A stretch of 64,000 nucleotides of DNA, taken from Artemisia argyi. Lineage: Eukaryota; Streptophyta; Magnoliopsida; Asterales; Asteraceae. How positions within the stretch are numbered: the first letter of the stretch is position 1; the number at the start of each line of letters is the position of its first letter. Position numbers and translations under genes: made by a program. The notes beneath the pieces were generated by a model. It saw only the letters and a list, made by a program, of their open reading frames with translations, did not search any database and was not told where the DNA came from. Of this stretch, positions 23,746-35,020 are shown one piece after another. The stretch is taken from assembly GCA_030686995.1 (NCBI GenBank), contig CM060692.1, forward strand, positions 124,429,296-124,493,295, given 5' to 3'.

Positions 23746-26700
23746 TGTAACAATTCGCATTTTCAGGTTAATAAATTTTCCCGTAAAATTTTCACTATTC
23801 ATTTTACTATTCATTTTTCCCGAAACTTTCCCGAAAGTTGATTTTTATTTGATATTCTCGAGTGATAAATCATTTCCATGGCAAATTAAATGTTTGACAT
23901 TCGTCAGATCATTTTCGTGAAAGTTATTAAGGAATTACACGTTTTAGGGTAAAACGTCATTCAGAAATTCTACGCACAACGAAATGCGACCCCGTCAGGT
24001 GACCCCACATCAGAAAAATGTTTGACACACTCATGATTTATTTGAGAATAAATCATGACTGAGAAAAACATGACCAAAATAAGCCTCGGCCGTGAAAAAC
24101 TGGAATTTTTAGTTTTTAAGCATTTTTACTCAGCCGTAACCTTAGCCTATACCTGCACCGCGTTTCTAATACAATTTGAGTTTTCAACTTATTAGAAAAA
24201 GTCAACATATTTTTCCCTCCTCCATTGACCAAAAATCATCCCTTGATTTTATAAGTCATTCTTTGATTTTTAGGCTTACGGTTTGATGTCTAAAAGACAT
24301 TTAATGACAACCGACACTAGACTGAGCCCAGTCTAGACATTATAAGTCATTTTAAATCATTTATATCCTATTAGAAAAGTAACATTTTACTTTTCTCAAT
24401 TTTACGCAATATTCGTACGTTTTACGTATTACGCGTTTTAGACCCGTGTTTTCAGTTTTAGCAGGGTTTTACCACCCAAATGGAACCTACCACTCATTTT
24501 ATATTTTATTATGGAGTATTTTGACAAGTTTAATCATTCTTCCAAGTTTCGTATTTTTACGATACCCGGTTTTACGTTTTGAGGCTTAATCGTTTACGGT
24601 TAGCATTTTACGGAATCAAAACTCATCCAATACTTAGGATATTATCGACCAAGGTCCAACCCTTCCTCCCCAAGCTTGTGAACCGACTAGGGGGGGGGGG
24701 GGGGGAGTCACCATTTAGGTGGCTTAATCTTATGCAAAGTAACCTTGGATGATTACAAGTGCTAAACTTGGTCTCCAAGTGTTGACTAGTCCTAAGTTGT
24801 AACCTCCTCAAGCTCCCATAAAGCCCCCTTGGCCATTCCAACGTCCCACACACCCCATCCTCTCATCCTTAGCTCATTTTTTTCCAAATTATAGCAAGGT
24901 TCAAGTGAAAGTTCAAGATAGAAACCCTAGTGTGATCTTAGGTTACCAAAACACTTCCAAACCCTAATATACTTGGTGATTTCTCTTGAGTTTTAATCCA
25001 CTCAAGTCACCTCAACCTTCATCATCCATCTTTCAAGATTACAAGGGTAGAAAGATTGCATGAAGTGAAGTGGGTTGAAGCAAGTCTATCAAAGTCCTTT
25101 TCCTTACTTGCTACTTTCCTTTCTTTGTTGAAAGCCAAAAGTTGTAAGCCTAAACCTAACATGCTTCTTGTTAATTAATCATGTTCATATCATTTACATG
25201 TTATTCTTGCTATATTATGTCTTGTATAAATGTCCATGATGTATAAAAATGAGTAAAACATGTTGTTGTAATTGATTGTTAAGATAAGTTACTAAAACAA
25301 GCAAACTAGTGACTTTCTTGGTAAAACCTGATCAAAATGGTAAAAATTTGATATTGTATTATTACATATTACAGTAGAGGACTTAACAAGGTAACCATAG
25401 CAACTTGAACCACCTAAAACGAGTATACGAGTCAAAAGTTACGCCCATTTGAAGTTACCAAAGATTTCCGGCAAAACTGCCTAAAATGTTTCTGTGACAG
25501 AACCTAAAATACGCAAAAAGAGGCCTTTCTGGTCCGTTTCATGAAAAAGTTAAAAAACGAACGTTGTCCGGAATCACGTTTTCGTTTAGGTAAATAGAAG
25601 ATCGAGCCTTGAAAACGCTTTCCGAGTGAGATATTTCTCAGTTTCTTAACAGCTATTTACATATTTATAAGACACTAGATTATGGTTATATTCTAAAAGG
25701 AACAAGAGGTCTTATGACCTATAATCAAGACCACCACCATGGCTAGAGCCAAGGTTGTGTCTCATGACCTTGGAACAAGGACCAAAGGTCATGGCAAGGC
25801 CATGACTAAATGACCATATCAACATACCAAGGCGAAGACATGAGCTAACGACCATATAAACTTACCAAGGCAAATACATGAACTAGAGAAGTTGGCGATA
25901 ACTTGAACATACAATTTGGATCTACTTCATCTAAAGGAACCATGAGATATTACAAAGAGAAAATGGTCATACAAGACTTATGAAACTACCCCTAATAACA
26001 ATCTTCATGTACAAATAAACTTTCCTAAGTTTATTCAAATATCGGACATGTAACCTTTCGGATCAAAACTTATATCTATATATTTTATCAACTACTACAA
26101 TAGTAGGGAGCCTCATGTGAGGAGTTCATTATGTAAGCCGTCGAGATGAGTTGTGGATTTACGAGTTAAAGTGTCCTGGCTCCTCGAACGCTTACTAACA
26201 TGACTTCTGAATTATGTCGGCCCGAACGGTAGTAAACGATATATAAACCATACATGTTTCATGAATCATTTCTTTTCAAAGACTTACACAATACATTGTA
26301 CCACATCATGGACTAAGTGCAAGATATATATTGGCATGTTTATGTTTCCTTAGACATTATTCCAAACCTAAGTTGCAACGATTATTCTAGGTTGCTCGTA
26401 GAAGTTCTTACTGGATATCCATCATTCTCATTTTACAGCATCCAACTCAAGGTGAGTTCATAGCCCCACTTTACATTACTTCAATGTTTTACAAACCCTT
26501 GGGGGGAATACATGCTATTTTTAACCGAGCACAACGTTTTTAAATTGTATGCTTGCCTGATTGTTTTATTATCACTAAGTACCATCCTTGCCAAACCGAG
26601 ATCCCTTATTATGAACCATTTAATCACTAGAAATAGTGAGCGCGAATATTGTGAATAGGCCTATTGGGATTGACGAATCCCATTTGTATTGACTAAGTTC

Positions 26701-27243
26701 AAACAAATGCATTAATATTTGATACATTAGGTATGACGGCAAAGTACCTACCGGGATAACTCCGTCGATCGATATTGGTACACGTTAACGTTTTGGTGTC
26801 ATAAGCTTTGTATTTGATAATAACTGTTCCGGGCGTATAACAACGTGGCCCATCTTTGTTTTCCAAACATTGGTGTGAGTCTATAGCTCACACTACCAAC
26901 ATATTGTGTTCAAACATTAAACAAACTCTATGAATATCACTCAACCTTTGTGTTGACCTCTCAAGCATGTATTTCAGGTTCATGACGATCAAGGATGGCA
27001 CGGAAGGGCACGGATACTCAAGAGGGCTATAAATTTTACTATCATTCGAAAACTCACTTAATGTGATTTGTAAACATGGAACCAATTGGGACCTCATTTT
27101 GTAATCTCTGATATTTATATAATTTGAATGATAAATCTTTTAAAACGACTCAATTGGAGTTCGTTTTCTATTATTGTGACTATTGTGCCGTCGAGTAACA
27201 CCCAGTTTGAATTCCGCTGCATCCATGAATTGGGGGTGTTACA
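23746..27243 (+). repeat. 5' LTR of element 2 (3498 bp)
   Basis: It runs from TGTAACAATTCGCA to GGGGGTGTTACA. A G run at about 24693-24707 is shorter in the partner LTR. The strings GCCTCGGCCGTGAAAAACTGG and ATTATGTCGGCCCGAACGG are shared with the element 1 LTR, which shows the family link. Short minus-strand ORFs at 24623-24853 and 26888-27097 recur in the other LTR only because the LTRs are nearly identical. Confidence 0.95.
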
Positions 27244-27246
27244 GAT

Positions 27247-27258
27247 TGGTATCAGAGC
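27247..27258 (+). promoter_or_regulatory. Primer-binding site of element 2
   Basis: TGGTATCAGAGC begins three bases after the LTR end. It matches the initiator tRNA-Met site used by many plant elements exactly. Confidence 0.92.
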
Positions 27259-27379
27259 CATGGTTATAGAGAAACGGGTCTAAGTGAGACCTAAACTATA
27301 ACTACAATCACAAAAAAAACATTTTATAGCCTTCTGCTCTCCGTGTCTTCCATCCTCCAGACGATTATGGACTTATTAA

Positions 27380-27680
27380 GCATTTTTATGCTACACAAAC
27401 ATAATTGCATATTGATATATGTACCCTTAGCACATTCGAGCATTTTCCTGTAAGCATGTTATGCTACACAAACATATTAGTATATTGATATATACCCATT
27501 TTGAGCATTTCCCCATAGACATTTTTATGCTACACAAACATAATTGCATATTGATATATGTACCCTTAACATAATTGAGCATTTCCCCGTAAGCATTTTA
27601 TGCTACATGAACATATACGTATATTGATATATACACACTAGGCATTCTATACTACATGAACATATTAGTATATTGATATA
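27380..27680 (+). repeat. About 65-75-bp degenerate tandem repeat, 5 copies
   Basis: Each unit contains TATGCTACACAAACATA (or CTACATGAACATA), then a TATTGATATATA segment and a GAGCATTT segment. Copies start near 27387, 27460, 27536, 27599 and 27648. It lies where gag would be expected and is not coding. Confidence 0.8.
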
Positions 27681-27809
27681 TAAACTCGGTTTATTTTCAA
27701 TCATTTATCTAAACAATGGACTAAACATATCTGTGTATGCCTATTCTAAGGCATTTCGGCACAGCCACACTCTCCCAATCATGTTCCTACTCCAAACATT
27801 ATATGTCCA

Positions 27810-28130
27810 GGACATTGTAACTAATTACAATGGTCTCATTCACTTATCAAGACATTGTGAGATACAATGGTCTCATACACTTTTCAAGACATTGTGAGAT
27901 ACAATGATCTCATTCATTTTCCAAGACATTGTGAGATACAATGGTCTCATTCATTTTCCAAGACATTGTGAGATACAATGGTCTCATTCATTTTCCAAGA
28001 CATTGTGAGATACAATGGTCTCATTTATTTTCCAAGCCATTGTATTATACAATGGTCTTAACCATTTCTCAAATGTTTTGAGTCACACAATGGTTTAACC
28101 TACTTCCGAGACATTGTGTTTTGCGCAATG
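27810..28130 (+). repeat. 37-bp tandem repeat with an internal dyad, about 8 copies
   Basis: The core unit is ACATTGTGAGATACAATGGT followed by CTCATTCATTTTCCAAG. CATTGT and ACAATG within each unit are inverted repeats, so each unit can form a small hairpin. The central three or four copies are nearly identical and the outer ones drift. Confidence 0.88.
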
Positions 28131-28933
28131 GTCTCTAGAATCATTCCATCACATCATCAATATCATTTCATATGATATCAAAAACCCATCACAATCTTTC
28201 GATTTCTAAATAGAAATATGAGATTTATAATGGACAAACAAATCCATCACCTACAAAAGCTGAAGTTCAGCTCAACATTCATCAAAGTTTTCTTCTGAAA
28301 CCTTCATTATTAAAAGTTCGTGATCCTGGCCAAGTATGTTCTATTTTAGAACTACTTAAAACTTCCTTTCCATATGTACCTACCCTTACTATCTTCTATA
28401 CAATGGAATATGAAAACATACGTTACAAGTCTTGTATGGGCGGGACTTGCAACTGAAGGGTTTGACATCGCTTTTGTTTAGTGGACAGTTTCCCGAAAGC
28501 AACGGACATATCACAAGTATACCTAATTTAGGTATTTGAAAATTTTATCGAACCTTGGCTAAATATAGACTAGTCACCTATATTTAACCTAGGGACAGTG
28601 GAATATAGTCTGACTAACTATATTCGACTTAAAATTTTCAAATACTGAGAATAGTTGTACTAGAGTTATGTTTAGATTGATTTCCTACATGAACACGATA
28701 AACCACCAGAATACATTAAAACAAACTAGAGACACGATAGTGTCTTACCACTCAGCAAGATCTTAACACCTTAATTCATTCTTGAAAATTTTCATTTATG
28801 AGATAATCCGAACTACTATCTTGGGATAGTTATCAATTATTCTCTTCATCCTGTAGAAGTACTATCCTGTTTAGGTCCTAAAGATACCATCCCGTCATAC
28901 ACCTTTAAAATTTCTTAAAATTTTAAAGCAAAC

Positions 28934-29819
28934 TTGACATCTCTACCAATATTAACATTAAGCATACACTACGCACTTTTGTTCACCAACATATCACATC
29001 ATTATCATCACAAGTCCAAATACTCCATACATCCAAGATCTGATAAGATGTATCATGATCTTAAACTACTCTATTGGTGGCCAAACATGAAAGCCGAACA
29101 TCAAAAAACCATCCGGTCCATTGCAACAACCAGAGATTCCTATGTGGAAATAGGAAAGAGTTACTATGGACTTCATTACCAAGCTCCCAAAGACATCAAG
29201 CGGTTATGACTCCATTTGGGTCATAGTTGATCGTCTCACAAAATCCGCACACTTTATACCAATCAAAGAGACTTACAAAATGGAACAACTTACTCGACTG
29301 TATGTCAAAGAAATAGTCTCAAGACATGGTGCACCGATATTCATCATATCAGACCGAGATGGTAGATTTACTTCCAATTTCTGGCAGTCCCTCCAGGACA
29401 CCTTTGTAACAAATCTAGACATGAGTACAGCGTATCATTCTCAGACCGATGGTCAGAGTAAACGAAACATTCAAACACTTGAAGACATGCTTCGAGCTTG
29501 TATAATAGACTTTGGAAAAGGATGGGATACTCATCTACCATTAGTCGAATTTTCCTACAGCTATCATATAAGTATTAAAGCAGCTTCATTTGAAGCACTT
29601 TGCGGTCGAAAGTGTCGTTCACCTGCTTGTTGAGCTGAAGTGGAGGAAGTTCAACTCACTGGTCCAGAACTCATCCGTGAAACAACGGATAAGATTGTAC
29701 AAATCAGAAGTTGACCACAAGCCGCAAGAGATCGACAGAAAAGTTATGCCAACACACGACGCAGACCCCTAGAATTCCAAGTCGGAGATAGGGTTATGGT
29801 AAAAGTATCGCCTTGGAAA
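28934..29819 (+). pseudogene. Ty3/gypsy integrase remnant of element 2
   Basis: The first frame (28934-29209) carries the His part of the zinc-binding domain ([20 protein letters not shown]). It then jumps to KAEHQKTI, so the Cys-x2-Cys part appears deleted between two KAE strings. The second frame (29166-29633) has the core: [26 protein letters not shown] and [17 protein letters not shown]. The third catalytic residue, normally the Glu of GQSER, is Lys here, 36 residues after the second Asp. A stop follows at 29631. The C-terminal part is frame-shifted up to VSPWKG, where the 32-bp array begins. The enzyme is dead. No chromodomain is seen. Confidence 0.85.
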
Positions 29820-30063
29820 GGCTTGATACCTACATTACATTGCTCGGGTATGGCTTGATACCTACATTACATTGCTCGGGTATGGCTTGATACCTACATT
29901 ACATTGCTCGGGTATGGCATGATACCTACATTACATTGCTCAGGTATGGCTTGATACCTACATTACATTGCTCGGGTATGGCATGATACCTACATTACAT
30001 TGCTCGGGTATGGCTTGATACCTACATTACATTGCACAAGTATGGCATGATACCTACATTATA
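29820..30063 (+). repeat. 32-bp tandem repeat, about 7.6 copies
   Basis: The unit GGCTTGATACCTACATTACA followed by TTGCTCGGGTAT starts at 29820, 29852, 29884, 29916, 29948, 29980, 30012 and 30044. Some units read GGCATGATACC. It begins exactly where the integrase C-terminal coding sequence breaks off and ends about 90 bp before the 3' LTR. The copies are nearly identical, which suggests recent expansion. Confidence 0.95.
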
Positions 30064-30143
30064 TTCGCCACAAGAAATCCTATCTTTTCACAGACATCAC
30101 TTCAAACCATGACATAAACTAAACTTCGGGACGAAGTTCCCGT

Positions 30144-30156
30144 AAGGGGTAGAGAC
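30144..30156 (+). promoter_or_regulatory. Polypurine tract of element 2
   Basis: AAGGGGTAGAGAC immediately precedes the 3' LTR. The flanking ACTTCGGGACGAAGTTC (30124-30140) is an inverted repeat and is conserved in element 1 at the matching place (2550-2566). Confidence 0.82.
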
Positions 30157-33100
30157 TGTAACAATTCGCATTTTCAGGTTAATAAATTTTCCCGGAAAAT
30201 TTTCACTATTCAATTTACTATTCATTTTTCCCGAAACTTTCCCAAAAGTTGATTTTTATTTGATATTCTCGAGTGATAAATCATTTCCATGGCAAATTAA
30301 ATGTTTGACATTCGTCAGATCATTTTCGTGAAAGTTATTAAGGAATTACACGTTTTAGGGTAAAACGTCATTCAGAAATTCTACGCACAACGAAATTCGA
30401 CCCCGTCAGGTGACCCCACATCAGAAAAATGTTTGACACACTCATGATTTATTTGAGAATAAATCATGACTGAGAAAAACATGACCAAAATAAGCCTCGG
30501 CCGTGAAAAACTGGAATTTTCAGTTTTTAAGCATATTTACTCAGCCGTAACCTTAGCCTATACCTGCACCGCGTTTCTAATACAATTTGAGTTTTCAACT
30601 TATTAGAAAAAGTCAACATATTTTTCCCCCCTCCATTGACCAAAAATCATCCCTTGATTTTATAAGTCATTCTTTGATTTTTAGGCTTACGGTTTGATGT
30701 CTAAAAGACATTTAATGACAACCGACACTAGACTGAGCCCAGTCTAGACATTATAAGTCATTTTAAATCATTTATATCCTATTAGAAAAGTAACATTTTA
30801 CTTTTCTCAATTTTACGCAATATTCGTACGTTTTACGTATTACGCGTTTTAGACCCGTGTTTTCAGTTTTAGCAGGGTTTTACCACCCAAATGGAACCTA
30901 CCACTCATTTTATATTTTATTATGGAGTATTTCGACAAGTTTAATCATTCTTCCAAGTTTCGTATTTTTACGATACCCGGTTTTACGTTTTGAGGCTTAA
31001 TCGTTTACGGTTAGCATTTTACGGAATCAAAACTCATCCAATACTTAGGATATTATCAACCAAGGTCCAACCCTTCCTCCCCAAGCTTGTGAACCGACTT
31101 AGGGAGGGGGGGGGGGTCACCATTTAGGTGGCTTAATCTTATGCAAAGTAACCTTGGATGATTACAAGTGTTAAACTTGGTCTCCAAGTGTTGACTAGTC
31201 CTAAGTTGTAACCTCCTCAAGCTCCCATAAAGCCCCCTTGGCCATTCCAACGTCCCACACACCCCATCCTCTCATCCTTAGCTCATTTTCTTCAAAATTA
31301 TAGCAAGGTTCAAGTGAAAGTTCAAGATAGAAACCCTAGTGTGATCTTAGGTTACCAAAACACTTCCAAACCCTAATATACTTGGTGATTTCTCTTGAGT
31401 TTTAATCCACTCAAGTCACCTCAACCTTCATCATCCATCTTTCAAGATTACAAGGGTAGAAAGATTGCATGAAGTGAAGTGGGTTGAAGCAAGTCTATCA
31501 AAGTCCTTTTCCTTACTTGCTACTTTCCTTTCTTTGTTGAAAGCCAAAAGTTGTAAGCCTAAACCTAACATGCTTCTTGTTAATTAATCATGTTCATATC
31601 ATTTACATGTTATTCTTGCTATATTATGTCTTGTATAAATGTCCATGATGTATAAAAATGATTAAAACATGTTGTTGTAATTGATTGTTAAGATAAGTTA
31701 CTAAAACAAGCTAACTAGTGACTTTCTTGGTAAGACCTGATCAAAATGGTAAAAATTTGATATTGGATTATTACATATTACAGTAGAGGACTTAACAAGG
31801 TAACCATAGCAACTTGAACCACCTAAAACGAGTATACGAGTCAAAAGTTACGCCCATTTGAAGTTACCAAAGATTTCCGGCAAAACTGCCTAAAATGTTT
31901 GTGACAGAACCTAAAACACGCAAAAAGAGGCCTTTCTGGTCCATTTCATGAAAAAGTTAAAACACGAAAGTTGTCCGGAATCACGTTTTCGTTTAGGCAA
32001 AAAGAAGATCGAGCCTTGAAAACGCTTTCCGAGTGAGATATTTCTCAGTTTCTTAACAGCTATTTACATATTTATAAGACACTAGATTATGGTTATATTC
32101 TAAAAGGAACAAGAGGTCTTATGACCTATAATCAAGACCACCACCATGGCTAGAGCCAAGGTTGTGTCTCATGACCTTGGAACAAGGACCAAAGGTCATG
32201 GCAAGGCCATGACTAAATGACCATATCAACATACCAAGGCGAAGACATGAGCTAACGACCATATAAACTTACCAAGGCAAATACATGAACTAGAGAAGTT
32301 GGCGATAACTTGAACATACAATTTGGATCTACTTCATCTAAAGGAACCATGAGATATTACATAGAGAAAATGGTCATACAAGACTTATGAAACTACCCCT
32401 AATAACAATCTTCATGTACAAATAAACTTTCCTAAGTTTATTCAAATATCGGACATGTAACATTTCGGATCAAAACTTATATCTATATATTTTATCAACT
32501 ACTATAACAGTAGGGAGCCTCATGTGAGGAGTTCATTATGTAAGCCGTCGAGATGAGTTGTGGATTTACGAGTTAAAGTGTCCTGGCTCCTCGAACGCTT
32601 ACTAGCTTGACTTCTGAATTATGTCGGCCCGAACGGTAGTAAACGATATATAAACCATACATGTTTCATGAATCATTTCTTTTCAAAGACTTACACAATA
32701 CATTGTACCACATCATGGACTAAGTGCAAGATATATATTGGCGTGTTTATGTTTCCTTAGACATTATTCCAAACCTAAGTTGCAACGATTATTCTAGGTT
32801 GCTCGTAGAAGTTCTTACGGCATATCCATCATTCTCATTATACATCATCCAACTCAAGGTGAGTTCATAGCCCCACTTTACATTACTTCAATGTTTTACA
32901 AACCCTTGGGGGGAATACATGTTATTTTTAACCGAGCACAATGTTTTTAAATTGTATGCTTGCCTGATTGTTTTATTATCACTAAGTACCATCCTTGCCA
33001 AACCGAGATCCCTTATTATGAACCATTTAATCACTAGAAATAGTTAGCGCAAATATTGTGAATAGGCCTATTGGGATTGACGAATCCCATTTGTATTGAC

Positions 33101-33650
33101 TAAGTTCAAACAAATGCATTAATATTTGAGACATTAGGTATGACGGCAAAGTACCTACCGGGATAACTCCGCCGATCGATATTGGTACACGTTAACGTTT
33201 TGGTGTCATAAGCTTAGTATTTGATAATAACTGTTCCGGGCGTATAACAACGTGGCCCATCTTTGTTTTACAAACATTGGTGTGAGTCTATAGCTCACAC
33301 TACCAACATATTGTGTTCAAACATTAAACAAACTCTATGAATATCACTCAACCTTTGTGTTGACCTCTCAAGCATGTATTTTAGGTTCATGACGATCAAG
33401 GATGGCACGGAAGGGCACGGATACTCAAGAGGGCTATAAATTTTATTATCATTCGAAAACTCACTTAATGTGATTTGTAAACATGGAACCAATTGGGACC
33501 TCATTTTGTAATCTCTGATATTTATGTAATTTGAATGATAAATCTTTTAAAACGACTCAATTGGAGTTCGTTTTCTATTATTGTGACTATTGTGCCGTCG
33601 AGTAACACCTAGTTTGAATTCCGCTGCATCCATGAATTGGGGGTGTTACA
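30157..33650 (+). repeat. 3' LTR of element 2 (3494 bp)
   Basis: It pairs with 23746-27243. It ends GGGGGTGTTACA directly before the second AGTAG duplication. Confidence 0.95.
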
Positions 33651-33655
33651 AGTAG

Positions 33656-33757
33656 CATTCAAGAATTTAGCCATATCTGTGAAACCTTCAGAAACCAACA
33701 CTTCATCCAGTAAAGCAACATTATTGTGATTTTCTGCCCATGTACGTGTAGATCCAT
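33656..33757 (-). pseudogene. Extra 3' ORF of element 3, N-terminal start
   Basis: A minus-strand ATG at 33757 matches the start of the element 4 copy (58455). One base is missing just after the start codon (GGATCTACACG against GGATTATACACG), so the frame is lost at codon 3. The segment then runs into the element 2 insertion at 33650 and resumes at 23745. Confidence 0.75.
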
Positions 33758-34067
33758 GAATTAGGGTTTTGAGAAATTTGGGATTTTGTGACTTTGAGAG
33801 TAATAGAATGTTAGGGTTTGAGAGAACTTCAATTTGGAGAAACCAATTGTGAATGTCAGTTAGGTTTTAAATTTGTTTGGAGAAGTTACACATTCCACCC
33901 TCACACTTCCAACCATAGCAGCACAACCAGGATATCAGCAGAACTAGCACCAGAGTGAAACAACTAGCAGCAATTTGATTTGGCCAGCAGCAGAGTTGAC
34001 TAGTCAAGCTCGGTCAAAAAGTCAAATGATCCTCAGCAATAAATGCTCAATTATATGCCTTGATCCC

Positions 34068-34075
34068 TATAAAAA
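34068..34075 (+). promoter_or_regulatory. TATA box of the antisense gene in element 3
   Basis: CCCTATAAAAAGAAAC lies 92 bp upstream of the antisense ATG, on the strand opposite to gag and pol. Element 4 has it at 58773-58780 and the more distant element 5 at 48732-48738. The A-rich leader in between contains no ATG before the start. Confidence 0.6.
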
Positions 34076-34159
34076 GAAACTAATCTTCCCCTAATTTAGC
34101 ACACGCAAACCCTAATCGATTCCAAAAACAACAATCAACCAAATCAAATCACAATTAAA

Positions 34160-34630
34160 ATGAAATCCACCCTTGAAATAATCAACATCTCCTCCGATTC
34201 ATCATCAGAGGATGAAACACCACTCCCAACCTATGTGCCACCATTCCGTCCTCCCCATAATGGATGTAGGATAAAGGAGCAAGCACGGAAGAGAAAACAT
34301 GATCTTCCAGTGTTCAAGGATCTTTTGAACTTGAATTAGACACCAAGCACATCAAGGGGTAAGGAAGTTATGCCCCCCAAATCTCCATCTTCATCAGAAT
34401 CATCAAAAGACCCAGCCTGGATCCGAATCAGATCTCCATCTCCAATGGGACTTGTTTCCCCCTTTCTTTGCACATCTTCAGATGAGGATGAGCCTCAGAA
34501 CAATCCTCCTGCTACTCCTGAAAGACCACAATCATCAAGGCCAAGGCTAGCATCCAGAACAAGAAAGTCAAACCCTCCTCTGCCTAAAGAAAGAGAAGTG
34601 GTAATTAGGCTTCCATGCCCTAGGCATTGA
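34160..34630 (+). pseudogene. Antisense ORF of element 3, split by one in-frame stop
   Basis: The plus-strand frame of 156 codons runs opposite to the element's own genes, between pol and the extra ORF. It starts MKSTLEIINISSDSSSEDE, is rich in Pro, Ser and charged residues, has a basic patch (EQARKRKHD), and ends near PKEREVVIRLPC. One TAG at 34337-34339 interrupts it. An ATG 30 nt later (34370) is in the same frame and opens the remaining 86 codons. The N-terminal (I/Y)ISSDS motif is shared with the antisense protein of element 5, which is uninterrupted. No known domain is recognised; it looks disordered. A TATA box lies upstream. The first ATG is chosen because it follows the TATA box and matches the element 5 start. 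Confidence 0.6.
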
Positions 34631-35020
34631 TGTAGTTGTTGATTGTTGTCTTTTGATTTTATCTCTGTATGTATCAATCTTTTGTTTTCTTGGGAAGTGA
34701 TTTGAGGTTGAAACACTTTGGTTTGTAATCATTGGCTTGTATGAATGATAAATGATCCTGTTCTGTCTTTAATAACTTTATTCTTGTGAATTGACAGGAA
34801 CAATCATTACTTAGAACTTTTCCTGCAAAATGTTAGGCCAAACACCACAAAACATACCAACATATGTTGCAAATGTACTAGAGATATGTAGCAGTAGAAT
34901 CATATAGCAACAGAGTACATTCCAACTAGCAATATGCTTCTTAAGAAGCAGTAGAAACAATCTTAACACGCAGCACATTATCTTTACAAAACTTTACAAA
35001 AACATAAGGAGATAAGTTTT
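34631..35020. other. Non-coding spacer between antisense ORF and pol in element 3
   Basis: No ORF of interest is present. It contains T-rich and AATGATAAATGA strings that could serve as a polyadenylation region for the antisense transcript, and AGCAGTAGA/GCAGCAC motifs typical of this element family. Confidence 0.5.

Larger units (their letters stand above)
23746..33650 (+). mobile_element. Element 2: 9.9-kb Ty3/gypsy element with 3.5-kb LTRs, TSD AGTAG
   Basis: Perfect 5-bp duplications AGTAG flank it (23741-23745, 33651-33655), and the uninterrupted site is present in element 4 at 58348-58352. LTRs are 3498 and 3494 bp and differ at about 45-50 positions by eye, so the insertion is recent. 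The 2.9-kb internal region keeps a primer site, a broken integrase and a polypurine tract. Gag, protease and reverse transcriptase are absent, and three tandem-repeat arrays occupy much of the space. It is non-autonomous. Its LTR is related to that of element 1. It splits the start of the extra ORF of element 3. Confidence 0.95.

Noticed and set aside
24693..24707. Long G run, possibly a quadruplex
   Set aside because: It is a single homopolymer run whose length varies between LTRs. It may be partly sequencing error, and four separate G tracts are not present.
24623..24853. Minus-strand ORF repeated at 31056-31262
   Set aside because: It occurs twice only because the two LTRs of element 2 are nearly identical. 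The two frames end differently across a G run, with no coding constraint.
26888..27097. Minus-strand ORF repeated at 33295-33504
   Set aside because: Same reason: LTR duplication, with no domain and no start context.
29820..30063. CRISPR-like appearance of the 32-bp repeat
   Set aside because: Repeats are directly adjacent with no spacers, in a plant retroelement. It is a plain tandem array.
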